Assembly: GCF_000377345.1 (NCBI RefSeq)
Contig: NZ_KB898038.1
Coordinates: 1-64,000, forward strand
Source: Thioalkalivibrio sp. ALJ16
Lineage (GTDB): Bacteria > Pseudomonadota > Gammaproteobacteria > Ectothiorhodospirales > Ectothiorhodospiraceae
Reading direction: 5' to 3'
Length of the DNA stretch: 64,000 bases
Every line of letters begins with the position of its first letter. Positions within the stretch are counted from its first letter, which is position 1. Below are positions 33,709 to 41,870 of this stretch, in pieces. The translations under genes were made by a program, and so were the position numbers. The notes below the pieces were generated by a model that was given only the letters and a program-made list of their open reading frames with translations, made no database searches and was not told the DNA's origin.

Positions 33709-34170
33709 TCAGTTCTGGATGCGCCAGCTGCCGTCCGGCTGCCGGCACGCCGTCCCGTAGACCTGCTCGGTCTGCCCGCCAATCACTGCGTCGATGGTGT
33801 ATTCCCGACAGGGGCCAGCGGTGCTCTCGTAGGTCCGCGTCGGCACCACCGTGTACTGGTTGCCGGAATCCGGGTTGACCCATTGCGAGGGCACCCCGGT
33901 CCGCACGCTCTCCAGGGTCTGGGCCGTCTTCAACCGGTCCACCTCGTCCATCGACTGTCCGACTGACCCGCCGATGGCCGCACCGACAAGGGTCCCGGCG
34001 ATGATGGCCGCGGTTCTCCCGCGCCCGGACCCCACCTGCGAGCCCAGCGCCCCGCCCAGCACGCCACCAATCACCATGCCGGCCTGTTCCTGCGTACCCT
34101 GATGCGTGGCGCAGCCGCTCACGCCCAGAGCCGCAGCCAGAGCTGTCGCCAGAATGACCTTTCGCCACAT
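33709..34170 (-). CDS. glycine-zipper outer-membrane lipoprotein
   Basis: 153 residues. A lipoprotein signal ends LGVSGC (Cys20). Residues 30-75 form a glycine-zipper double helix (AGMVIGGVLGGALGSQVGSG and AAIIAGTLVGAAIGGSVG), as in the 17-kDa surface antigen and SlyB groups. The C-terminal domain (YTVVPTRTYESTAGPCREYTIDAVIGG) is the usual 17-kDa-antigen tail. It probably stabilises the envelope. GGAGGG precedes the ATG. Convergent with the REC-GGDEF gene. Confidence 0.88.
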   Translation of the reverse strand: MWRKVILATALAAALGVSGCATHQGTQEQAGMVIGGVLGGALGSQVGSGRGRTAAIIAGTLVGAAIGGSVGQSMDEVDRLKTAQTLESVRTGVPSQWVNPDSGNQYTVVPTRTYESTAGPCREYTIDAVIGGQTEQVYGTACRQPDGSWRIQN

Positions 34171-34249
34171 ACCGCCCTCCAGGACCCGCGGGAGTTACCC
34201 TCGATAAAACTATAGACCACGGATATCCAGCAGCAGGGAGCGGTACGTC

Positions 34250-35785
34250 TCACTCCGGCGCCGGTGGCGCCCCTGCCTCGCCCTTTCCAGAGGCCTCCGG
34301 CTGCGAGGCATTGATCGCGCGCTGGAACACCCAGCTCTTGATTTCGCGAATCTGCTCCACCATGGTCCGGGACAACGGTACGGTGTTGATCACATTGCGG
34401 ATCACATCGCGCTGATTGAAGACCCGGTCCTCGCGGTAGGCGTCGATGCGTGCCGATTTCACCGCCTGCTCGATTTCCGCCCCGCTCCAGCCCTCGGTGC
34501 TCGCAGCCATGTAGTTCAGGTTGAAGTCCTCGATGCTGCCGCCATGGCGCAGCACATGAATGCGCAGGATCTCCTTGCGCTCGTCCACATTGGGCAGATC
34601 GAGGAAGAACAGCTGATCGAAGCGACCCTTGCGCATCAGCTCGGCCGGCAACTGCTGGATACGGTTCGCCGTGGCTGCCACGAACACCCGCGGCGACTTC
34701 TCCTGTAGCCAGGTCAGGAAGCTGGAGAAGATGTTGACGTTGCCCGCGCTGCCAGCGGCATGGCTGTCGAAGCCGAATGCATTCTCCAGTTCGTCCACCC
34801 ACAGCACCATCGGGGCGATCTCTTCGGCGATGCGCGTCGCCCGCGCGAAGGCGTATTCCGGCGTGCCGAAGCTGCCCGACAACACCAGGCTCATGTCCAG
34901 CCGTACCAGCGGCAGATTCCAGGCGGTGGCGATGGCCTTGGCCGCCATGCTCTTGCCGCAGCCACTCACGCCCATGAACAGCACCCCGGCCGGCAACGGC
35001 ACGTTGTCGCGCCAGGCCTTCTCGCTGAACAGGTCGGCCCGGGTGCGCACCCACTCCTTCAGGTTCTCCAGCCCGCCGATCTGATCCAGCGACGGCTGCG
35101 GCGGATAGAACTCCAGACAGCTTTCCTTGCGCAGGATCTGGCCCTTCTCCTCCTGGATCTCGGCCAGCATCTCGGCCTCGGGCATCGGCTTGCCCCGGAA
35201 CAGGCGGGCACTCAGATGCCCGACCTCGTTCAGGGACAGCCCGCGCATCCCCGCCGCGACGCGGAACAACTGCTCGCGCGGCACCGCCTCGGTGCCATGG
35301 GTGTGCTCGAGTTGCTCCAGCACCTCGGCCTCCGAGGGCAGATCCACCTCGACCAGGAAGACCTCCTTTTTCAGGATCTCGGGCAGCTTCAGCAGCGGAC
35401 AGCTGAGGAACACCACGTTGCGACCCTTCTTCAGCTGGTAGTAGAGGTCGCGGACTCCGCGCACCAGCGCCGGGTTGTCATCGAACCAGGTAGGCAGGTC
35501 CTTCAGCAGGACCATGCGTGGCGCATCCGTCTCCCCTGCGGCCACCCGGGCCACCGCCGCGACCGGATCGGTGGTCGGCGCGTCCGGGTCATCGTGTTCG
35601 CCGAACCCATGGCTCGCGGACCAGACGTCCAGGTGGCCATCCTCGCCGTAGAACGAGCGCGCGACCGAGCGCAGCAGCCGCTCCAGGCGATCCTCGTCCC
35701 AACCCAGCAAGTAGAACACCGGATAACGCGACTTGAGTCCGCGCAGGATCTTGTGTGCCGTCCGATTCTCCAGCTTCTTGCCCAA
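34250..35785 (-). CDS. Ycf46-like AAA ATPase
   Basis: 511 residues from a TTG start with AAGGAG seven bases upstream; an ATG at 35839 would add 18 residues. The N-terminal half is the Ycf46-type region (FYLLGWDEDRLERLL, LLKDLPTWFDDNPALVRGVRDLYYQLK). The AAA module has Walker A GVSGCGKSMAAKAIA, Walker B VLWVDELENAF, sensor 1 AATANRI and arginine finger RKGRFDQLFFLDLP. The chloroplast Ycf46 relatives are tied to carbon-uptake regulation in cyanobacteria; in proteobacteria the job is unknown. The open frame extends to 36334 but the extra part is antisense to the VTT gene and noncoding. Confidence 0.83.
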   Translation of the reverse strand: MGKKLENRTAHKILRGLKSRYPVFYLLGWDEDRLERLLRSVARSFYGEDGHLDVWSASHGFGEHDDPDAPTTDPVAAVARVAAGETDAPRMVLLKDLPTWFDDNPALVRGVRDLYYQLKKGRNVVFLSCPLLKLPEILKKEVFLVEVDLPSEAEVLEQLEHTHGTEAVPREQLFRVAAGMRGLSLNEVGHLSARLFRGKPMPEAEMLAEIQEEKGQILRKESCLEFYPPQPSLDQIGGLENLKEWVRTRADLFSEKAWRDNVPLPAGVLFMGVSGCGKSMAAKAIATAWNLPLVRLDMSLVLSGSFGTPEYAFARATRIAEEIAPMVLWVDELENAFGFDSHAAGSAGNVNIFSSFLTWLQEKSPRVFVAATANRIQQLPAELMRKGRFDQLFFLDLPNVDERKEILRIHVLRHGGSIEDFNLNYMAASTEGWSGAEIEQAVKSARIDAYREDRVFNQRDVIRNVINTVPLSRTMVEQIREIKSWVFQRAINASQPEASGKGEAGAPPAPE

Positions 35786-35902
35786 TCCGTTGCTCCTTCG
35801 AGGTACCCCGCCGGAGTGTACCCATCCCTCGCCGATCATCCACGCCACCCGTGCGCATCGTCTACCCTGAGACCATTGGCCCGCCCCAGCCACGGAGAAC
35901 CC

Positions 35903-36595
35903 ATGCCGCCAGTCCACCGCCGGATCACACGCGCAAGCCTGGGGCGTGGCGTGCTGGTCCTGCTGATTGCGCTGGGTATCGGTATCGCCCTGTGGTTGGG
36001 GGACCCGGCCCGCCTGCTGGCCTGGGGCGAGACCTTCGCGGGCGGCCCCTGGGCCACCGCCGGGCTGGTGCTCCTCATGGCACTGATGCTCGTCTTCGCC
36101 CTGCCGGGGACGCTGGTCATATGGCTGATCGCCCCGTTCCATCCGCCGCTGGTCGCGGTCGGCCTGTTGCTGATCGGCAGCACGAGTGGTGCCTGGGGGG
36201 CCTACCGGGTCGCCGCCCGCCTGGCGCGCACCGAACACCCGCGCAGCGAGGATAACTGGCTGACGGATTTCCTGCGGCGCCACGGCCATGTCGCCACGCA
36301 GATGGCGCTGCGGGTGTTCCCCGGTTTCCCGCATTCAATGGTCAACTACGCCGGCGGGGCCCTCGGCCTGCCGCTGGGCGGCTTCCTGCTGGCGGCCGTG
36401 CTCGGCCTGGCCGTCAAGTGGAGCGTCTACGCCACTGCCATCCACGAGGCCACGGAGGCCATCGCCACCGGCGAGGTCCTGCAACCCCGGACCCTCCTGC
36501 CGCTGGTCGTGCTGGCGATTTTCCTGTTGCTCGGATCGGTGCTGCGCTACTGGATTCAGCGCCAGCACTCGCGCCGGCGGGCGGGCCGGCCATGA
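35903..36595 (+). CDS. TVP38/TMEM64 (VTT/DedA-like) membrane protein
   Basis: 230 residues, about six helices. It shows the VTT-domain landmarks: LVFALPGTLVIWLIAPFHPPLVAV, re-entrant-type GSTSGAWGAYRVAARLAR, then VFPGFPHSMVNYAGGALGLPLGGF with the functional R-FPG...NY motif. VTT proteins scramble or transport lipids or lipid carriers. GGAG precedes the ATG. Divergent from the AAA gene, co-directional with the methyltransferase 121 bp downstream. Confidence 0.82.
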   Translation: MPPVHRRITRASLGRGVLVLLIALGIGIALWLGDPARLLAWGETFAGGPWATAGLVLLMALMLVFALPGTLVIWLIAPFHPPLVAVGLLLIGSTSGAWGAYRVAARLARTEHPRSEDNWLTDFLRRHGHVATQMALRVFPGFPHSMVNYAGGALGLPLGGFLLAAVLGLAVKWSVYATAIHEATEAIATGEVLQPRTLLPLVVLAIFLLLGSVLRYWIQRQHSRRRAGRP

Positions 36596-36716
36596 CGGCG
36601 TACCCATGCGGTCGCCCCCCTCAAACCGAGAACGGTTTCCCGCTACACGCCCGCAACCCTGTCACCGTCCGGCAGGTTCGTTAGACTGTCCTCCCGCATT
36701 CCAGCGCACCCTCTAC

Positions 36717-37460
36717 GTGACTCGAGAGCCCTCCCCACAACCCTGTTCGGACATCGGCGACGTCAATCAGCGTTTCTACGATGGCCTGTGGGCAGATACC
36801 CGCCTGGTAGCCCCGGAGCGCTTCAATACCTGGGCCCTGGTCTCCCGTCTGGCAGCGTCCCATAAGCGCCGCCTTGAAGTGGGGCCAGGTATGCGCCCGC
36901 GCCTGCCCATCGAGGACACCCACTTCGTCGACATCAGCCAGCCGGCCCTGGCCGCACTGGACCATCGGGGCGGTGTCACCCAGACCGCGCCGATCTCCGC
37001 CCTGCCCTATGCAGCAGACCGCTTCGATCTGGTGTGTGCACTGGACATCATCGAGCACGTGGAGGACGACGAAGCGGCCCTTGGCGAGCTCTCGCGGGTG
37101 GCCGCGCCCGGGGCCCGGGTACTGCTGTCGACCCCGCTGCACCCGGAATACTGGACCCCGTTCGACGACATCGTCGGCCACTACCGGCGCTACGAGCCGG
37201 CGCATCTGATCCAGCTACTCGAACGCCACGGGCTGACGATCGAACAAAGCGCGATCTTCGGGATGAAACCGAAATCCTCGCGCCTCACCGATCTCGGGAT
37301 GTGGTTCCTGCAGCGCCACCGCCCGGTCGCCATGAAGGTCTACAATCGTTTCCTGATGCCCCTGGGCCTGCGCCTGCAGAAGCCACTCGCACTGAGCCCT
37401 GGCATGGTGCCTACCGAGGGAGTGCAGGAGGTCTTCCTGGTCTGCCGCCGCAGACCCTGA
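36717..37460 (+). CDS. class I SAM-dependent methyltransferase
   Basis: 247 residues from GTG 36717. A Methyltransf_11 fold: RRLEVGPGMRPRLP (motif I, glycine loop), HFVDIS (acidic ribose-binding residue), FDLVCALDIIEHVEDD (motif IV) and RVAAPGARVLLSTPLH. The N-terminal FYDGLWADTRLVAPERFNTW and later DDIVGHYRRYEP resemble methyltransferases acting on lipids or small molecules; the substrate is unknown. A TAGACT at 36682 may be the -10. Confidence 0.83.
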   Translation: MTREPSPQPCSDIGDVNQRFYDGLWADTRLVAPERFNTWALVSRLAASHKRRLEVGPGMRPRLPIEDTHFVDISQPALAALDHRGGVTQTAPISALPYAADRFDLVCALDIIEHVEDDEAALGELSRVAAPGARVLLSTPLHPEYWTPFDDIVGHYRRYEPAHLIQLLERHGLTIEQSAIFGMKPKSSRLTDLGMWFLQRHRPVAMKVYNRFLMPLGLRLQKPLALSPGMVPTEGVQEVFLVCRRRP

Positions 37461-37599
37461 GATCCTCCGGCCGCGCGGGCGTCCTGCACCGGACGCGCCC
37501 CGGGCCCGCTGAAAAACCGGCCTTTCCTCATGCCCGCTTGAAGGAACCACCCGCCCCGGCGTAATGTCTTCCCAAGCAAGACTCCCGAGAGACCATCCG

Positions 37600-37920
37600 A
37601 TGCTCGATCTGCTGCGTTCACGTTCCACCTATCGCGATCAGCGCTTCCAGCTGTCCCTGCTGGTGCTGGCCACGGGCTTCGTGCTGACCGTGCAGAACCC
37701 CGAGGCACAGGAATCCGCCGCCGAACTGTTCTCCAAGATCGAGTTCCCGAATCTGGCCCAGGTCCAGGACATGCGGCCGCAATTGCCACCACCGTGGATG
37801 GAAGGCGACCAGTTCGTCAGCGAGGACAGCGAGTCCACGCCCGTCGTACCCCTGCTGGAACGCACCGACGCGCGCTCGCCCGACGCGCGCGAGCGCCCGA
37901 CCCGCGCAGCCGGCGACTAG
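37600..37920 (+). CDS. small hypothetical single-pass membrane protein
   Basis: 106 residues. One membrane helix (FQLSLLVLATGFVLTVQ) near residues 17-33, followed by a proline-rich acidic periplasmic tail and a basic end. An alternative ATG at 37564 adds 12 residues. I do not recognise it. It lies between the methyltransferase and a GGDEF remnant on the other strand. Confidence 0.5.
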   Translation: MLDLLRSRSTYRDQRFQLSLLVLATGFVLTVQNPEAQESAAELFSKIEFPNLAQVQDMRPQLPPPWMEGDQFVSEDSESTPVVPLLERTDARSPDARERPTRAAGD

Positions 37921-37954
37921 CGACTCTGGCGGGGCGGCTCACAGCTCCGCCGCG

Positions 37955-38140
37955 CAGACCCGGTTGGCTCGCCTCGCGCTTGGCGCAGCAGAACCGCCGG
38001 TCCGCCTCTCCTAGCAGATCCTCCGGGGCGTCAAACGCGCCCCGCTCACCGTGCTTACGCCGAGGCTGACCGTCAACGTGTCGGTCACGTTGTTCGACTG
38101 TGCCAATCGCAGCGTCTCCACCTCTCGGCGCACCCGCGCC
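37955..38140 (-). pseudogene. decayed GGDEF domain remnant (C-terminal end)
   Basis: On the minus strand, from 38140, one frame reads ARVRREVETLRLAQSN then LTVSLGVSTVSGA, matching the last third of GGDEF domains (compare ITASFGVTS and LTASAGVAS in intact proteins here). A frame change near 38040 then gives APEDLLGEADRRFCCAKREA, the family's ADRALYRAKREG helix. The active-site half is missing and there is at least one frameshift, so this is a dead fragment. Confidence 0.65.
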
Positions 38141-38183
38141 TTTGTTAGGCTCTCGGTCCCAACCGTACAACAAGCCAGACCGC

Positions 38184-39215
38184 ATGACCGACACCTTCAA
38201 GGCTCTGATCCTCGAACACACGCCCGATGGACCGCGGGCGGCAATCCGCCCACTCAAGCTCGATGACCTGCCCGCCGGCGAGGTCCTGCTGCGCGTGCAC
38301 TACTCCGGGCTGAACTACAAGGACGGCATGATCCTGCAGGGGCAAGGGAACCTGGTCCGTGACTACCCGCACGTCCCGGGCATCGACCTGGCCGGGACAG
38401 TCCTCGAGTCCGCGGACCCACGCTACCGCGCGGGCGACCCCGTTGTGCTGACTGGCTACCGGGTGGGCGAAACCCACTGGGGCGGCTACGCCGAGCGCGC
38501 CCGGGTGCAAGCGGACTGGCTCGTCCCGCTGCCTGCCGGCTACAACGCACGCCAGGCCATGGCCGCGGGCACCGCCGGATTCACTGCCATGCTGGCGATC
38601 CAGGCCCTGGAGGACCACGGCCTGCAGCCAGACGCCGGCGCGATCCTGGTCACGGGTGCCTCCGGCGGCGTGGGCAGCATCGCCGTACGTCTGCTGGCCC
38701 ACCTGGGCTACACGGTCACCGCCGTCACCGGCCGCGCGGAGAACGCCGACTACCTGCACCGGCTGGGCGCCTCGACAATCCTGCCCCGCGCCGACCTGGC
38801 CGAGGTCCCGAACAAGCCCTTGCTGCGCGAGCGCTGGGCCGGCTGCGTGGACACGGTGGGGGGCGACATGCTGACCCATGTACTCGCCGGCATGGGCTAT
38901 GGAGGCTCGGTGGCGGCCTGCGGCCTGGCCGGGGGGGCACAGCTCAAAACCACGGTCCTGCCGTTCCTGTTGCGCGGCATCAACCTGCTGGGGATCGACT
39001 CGGTGATGTGCCCCACCGAACGACGGCTGGCGACCTGGAAACGCCTGGCCGCGCTGCTCCCCGGCCACGATCTGGAGGCCATGACCACCGAGATCGGACT
39101 GGATGACCTGCCGCATTACGGCAAGCAGATCCTCGCCGGACGAATCCGCGGGCGCACGGTGGTTTGCGTAGGAAAACAAGTTTCCCCAGAGCCTGGCGAC
39201 AACGGCACCAACTGA
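38184..39215 (+). CDS. acuI: YhdH/AcuI-family NADPH-dependent acryloyl-CoA reductase-like oxidoreductase
   Basis: 343 residues, zinc-free medium-chain dehydrogenase fold. Landmarks: VHYSGLNYKDGMILQGQGNLVRDYPHVPGIDLAGTV, AGTAGFTAMLAIQALEDHG and the NADPH loop VTGASGGVGSIAVRLLAHLG, then VDTVGGDML and MCPTERR. AcuI reduces acryloyl-CoA to propionyl-CoA in relatives; the clade is named YhdH/YhfP. No DMSP genes are adjacent, so a detoxifying role is likely. Confidence 0.87.
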   Translation: MTDTFKALILEHTPDGPRAAIRPLKLDDLPAGEVLLRVHYSGLNYKDGMILQGQGNLVRDYPHVPGIDLAGTVLESADPRYRAGDPVVLTGYRVGETHWGGYAERARVQADWLVPLPAGYNARQAMAAGTAGFTAMLAIQALEDHGLQPDAGAILVTGASGGVGSIAVRLLAHLGYTVTAVTGRAENADYLHRLGASTILPRADLAEVPNKPLLRERWAGCVDTVGGDMLTHVLAGMGYGGSVAACGLAGGAQLKTTVLPFLLRGINLLGIDSVMCPTERRLATWKRLAALLPGHDLEAMTTEIGLDDLPHYGKQILAGRIRGRTVVCVGKQVSPEPGDNGTN

Positions 39216-39262
39216 CGCCCCCAAACCGGCTATTCTGCGGGCACACCCCTCCGGAGATCCCC

Positions 39263-39613
39263 ATGACCGAACTCGCGTCCCGACTGAAGTCCATCCGCGA
39301 CCGCCTCGCCGAACTGGAAGCCATGGCCCGGGAGGACCGAGCGGAGGCCGCCCACCGACTCGCCGCCGAACTGACGCGGGAGCTCAATCAGGCGCTGGAG
39401 GAAGCCCCCGGCTCCACGGACGGCGGGCCCGCGCCGACATCCGGCGAACCCCGTCCGCCGCGCGACCCGGTAGAGAAATGCCCGCGCTGCACCCTGCGCA
39501 GTTTCACCTTTCAGGACGGCACCATCCGCGAGCGCCCGGACGAACCGGGACATTTCGAGGCCCAGTACCAGTGCATGAGCTGCGGCCACGAGGCCTGGCG
39601 CCGACTGGGCTAA
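39263..39613 (+). CDS. coiled-coil protein with C-terminal zinc ribbon
   Basis: 116 residues. Residues 1-48 are an acidic-basic helical region (LASRLKSIRDRLAELEAMAREDR). After a proline-rich linker, residues 73-110 hold a zinc-ribbon, CPRC...CMSC (PVEKCPRCTLRSF and YQCMSCGHEAW). GGAG precedes the ATG. No family recognised; binding to nucleic acid or protein is possible. Confidence 0.7.
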   Translation: MTELASRLKSIRDRLAELEAMAREDRAEAAHRLAAELTRELNQALEEAPGSTDGGPAPTSGEPRPPRDPVEKCPRCTLRSFTFQDGTIRERPDEPGHFEAQYQCMSCGHEAWRRLG

Positions 39614-39639
39614 CACGGGACGCCGGCCCGGACCCACGT

Positions 39640-40074
39640 CTACAGCTGGCCGCGCGTCCAGCGCACGATATCCGCCGCGCCCATGGCCCCCGCCTGGCGG
39701 GCCAGCTCGCGACCGCCGCGGAACAGCGCCAGCGTCGGGATGCTGCGAATCCCGAACTGCTGTCCCAGGTCGGGTGCTGCCTCGGTGTTCACCTTGGCCA
39801 GCCGCACGGTGGGCTCCAGCTCCCCAGCCGCCTGCCGGAACTGAGGCGCCATCATCTTGCAGGGGCCACACCAGGGCGCCCAGAAATCGACCAGCAGCGG
39901 GATATCGTTGCGCTCGACGTGCCGCCGGAAATTCGTGCTCGTCAGTTCCAGCGGTTCGCCAGCGAACAACGGCTGGTGGCACTGACCGCACTTCGGGCCC
40001 GCGCCAAGGCGCGGGGCGGGGATTCGATTAACCGCATCGCAATGCGGACACACCACATGCAGGGACTCACTCAC
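39640..40074 (-). CDS. trxC: thioredoxin 2 (TrxC)
   Basis: 144 residues. An N-terminal zinc finger with two CxxC pairs (CPHC and CGQC, residues 9-32) precedes the thioredoxin domain with the active site FWAPWCGPCKMMAP (C69, C72) and cis-proline in RSIPTLALF. This domain order defines TrxC, a cytoplasmic disulfide reductase induced by oxidative stress in E. coli. Convergent with the zinc-ribbon gene, 35 bp downstream of the membrane-protein gene. Confidence 0.93.
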   Translation of the reverse strand: MSESLHVVCPHCDAVNRIPAPRLGAGPKCGQCHQPLFAGEPLELTSTNFRRHVERNDIPLLVDFWAPWCGPCKMMAPQFRQAAGELEPTVRLAKVNTEAAPDLGQQFGIRSIPTLALFRGGRELARQAGAMGAADIVRWTRGQL

Positions 40075-40109
40075 AGCAGCACCTCGCCATTACCACCCGA
40101 CAGACCGCC

Positions 40110-40739
40110 TCATTCTACTCCGCGCCGCGGCAGCAACCAGCCGAACAGAAGATGGGTCAACCACCAGACCCCGGCACAAAAAGCCATCACCACGCCCAGC
40201 CACGCAACCGGATGCATCCACTCCTGGACCTGACCGCCCGGGCCCAGCACCCAGTTCACGTTGTTCTCGGGGTCCGCCAGCGCAAACGTCAGCAGCAGGA
40301 TGGCCCAGCCCAGCACCAGCATGTAGCGCCAGGCGCGGGGGTCGTAGCCCAGGCGCCAGACCAGCCAGATCAGTACAAACGGAAGCGGCAGGTGGTACAG
40401 CGACAGCAGCCGCACGAATAGCGGGATCTCGGGGTTGAACATGTAGTGCACGATCCCCAGCGGCGCCCAGCCCCACACCACCATGCTCAGCAGGAAGTCC
40501 AGCACCCAGCCCAGTTCCAGCAGCACCACCGCCACCAGCATCATGCTGGCGATGCGCCGGCTCTCCAGCCAGGTTGCGAGCAGCCCGCCCAGCAGCGCCA
40601 CATTGGAAAACCACAGGAAATTGAACCAGCCGTGCACCGTCGCATACACCGGCACCAGAGCCAGCACGAACGCCAGATATCCCCACTTGAAGCCCTGCGG
40701 GAGCGTGCCCGCGCCTGCCCCTGTACCCTGTTGCTTCAA
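40110..40739 (-). CDS. uncharacterised multi-pass membrane protein
   Basis: 209 residues with six or seven hydrophobic helices (WGYLAFVLALVPVYATVHGWF, VALLGGLLATWL, MMLVAVVLLELGWVLDFLLSM, LPFVLIWLVWRLG, YMLVLGWAILLLTFALADPE, WLGVVMAFCAGVWWL). Conserved-looking polar residues include PENNVNWVLG and HLPLP. I do not recognise a named family. It is upstream of trxC on the same strand, so co-transcription is possible. Confidence 0.72.
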   Translation of the reverse strand: MKQQGTGAGAGTLPQGFKWGYLAFVLALVPVYATVHGWFNFLWFSNVALLGGLLATWLESRRIASMMLVAVVLLELGWVLDFLLSMVVWGWAPLGIVHYMFNPEIPLFVRLLSLYHLPLPFVLIWLVWRLGYDPRAWRYMLVLGWAILLLTFALADPENNVNWVLGPGGQVQEWMHPVAWLGVVMAFCAGVWWLTHLLFGWLLPRRGVE

Positions 40740-40811
40740 ACGACTTGCTCCTGGCTGTACCCCGTCTCAGGGTAGCAGCATGCCTCCTGCATTCCAGAGA
40801 AACACTGATCC

Positions 40812-41735
40812 ATGAGAAACCTGTTCGTCCTTGCCCTGCTCCTGACCCTCGGCGCTGCACCGGCCACCCTGGCGGCGGAGGCGCGCGACCGCGATCCACC
40901 CACCATCGGACTGGCACTGGGCTCGGGCGGCGCCGCCGGCCTTGCGCACATCGCCGTGCTGCAGGTCTTCGACGAGCTGGGCACACAGCCTGACCGCATT
41001 ACCGGCACCAGTATCGGCGCGGTCATCGGCGCCCTGTACGCCGCCGGGCTGAATGCCGACGAGATCCTGGATCTCTTCGACGACTTCGCCGGCTCGGAGC
41101 TGGACGCCCTGACCGGTCTGGCGCAATCTAACCTGCGACTGCGCGACCTGATCCCGCTGCGGCTGGGGCACGACGCCCTGCTGGATTCCGGCGAATTCCT
41201 GCGCTTTCTGAGCGAACACACCGAGGCCCGCGAGTTCGACGACCTGCGCATCCCTCTTGCCGTGGTGGCCACCGACTTCCGCACCGGCGAGAACGTGGTG
41301 ATTGACGAAGGCGACCTGTTCGCGGCCGTCGAGGCCAGTATGGCGGTACCCGGGCTGTTCGCCCCCGTGCAGCGCGACGACCAGTACCTGATTGACGGTG
41401 GCGCCTCCAACCCGCTGCCCTACGATCTGTTGCAGGGCCAGTACGACTACGTGATCGCAGTCGACGTGTCCGGCACCGGCGAACGCAACGACACCGACGA
41501 TCTGGGCATCACCGACCTCCTGTTCAAGAGCTTCAGCATCATGCAGGGGTCCATCATTCGCCAGATGAAGCGCTACGATCCACCCGATCTGTACCTGGTA
41601 CCCGATACCGACGGGATTCGCCTGCTGCATTTCAACCGCATCGGCGAGATCATGGAAAAGGCGCAGCCGGTCGCCGACGAGCTGCGCGAGCAGCTCGCCG
41701 CGTGGGGGATCGAGGCCGAGCAGGACAAGCCGTAA
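40812..41735 (+). CDS. exported patatin-like phospholipase
   Basis: 307 residues. A signal peptide ends AATLAAEA (about residue 22). The patatin domain has the oxyanion loop LALGSGGAAGLAHIAVLQV, the nucleophile GTSIGAVIGALYAAG (GxSxG) and the catalytic aspartate in LIDGGASNPLP. This matches the RssA-like family with an added signal sequence. It likely hydrolyses acyl lipids in the periplasm. Divergent from the membrane-protein gene. Confidence 0.88.
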   Translation: MRNLFVLALLLTLGAAPATLAAEARDRDPPTIGLALGSGGAAGLAHIAVLQVFDELGTQPDRITGTSIGAVIGALYAAGLNADEILDLFDDFAGSELDALTGLAQSNLRLRDLIPLRLGHDALLDSGEFLRFLSEHTEAREFDDLRIPLAVVATDFRTGENVVIDEGDLFAAVEASMAVPGLFAPVQRDDQYLIDGGASNPLPYDLLQGQYDYVIAVDVSGTGERNDTDDLGITDLLFKSFSIMQGSIIRQMKRYDPPDLYLVPDTDGIRLLHFNRIGEIMEKAQPVADELREQLAAWGIEAEQDKP

Positions 41736-41815
41736 ACGCCCCGCGACCGCCGCGTCCACTCGCGGCAAACCCGGGGACAACGCGCGCCGACTCATGAATC
41801 CGCGTGCCCCTGGCC

Positions 41816-41821
41816 TATACT
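41816..41821 (+). promoter_or_regulatory. possible -10 element (TATACT)
   Basis: TATACT lies 50 bases upstream of the GTG of the pentapeptide gene. The -35 is poorly defined. Confidence 0.35.
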
Positions 41822-41870
41822 CCGGGCATCCGCCGCAACGGACGCGGCGCCACCCCCGGATGCGAGAGCC

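Noticed and set aside
35786-36334. Upstream extension of the AAA ATPase frame
   Set aside because: Overlaps the recognisable VTT membrane protein on the other strand; TTG 35785 with AAGGAG fits the family start.
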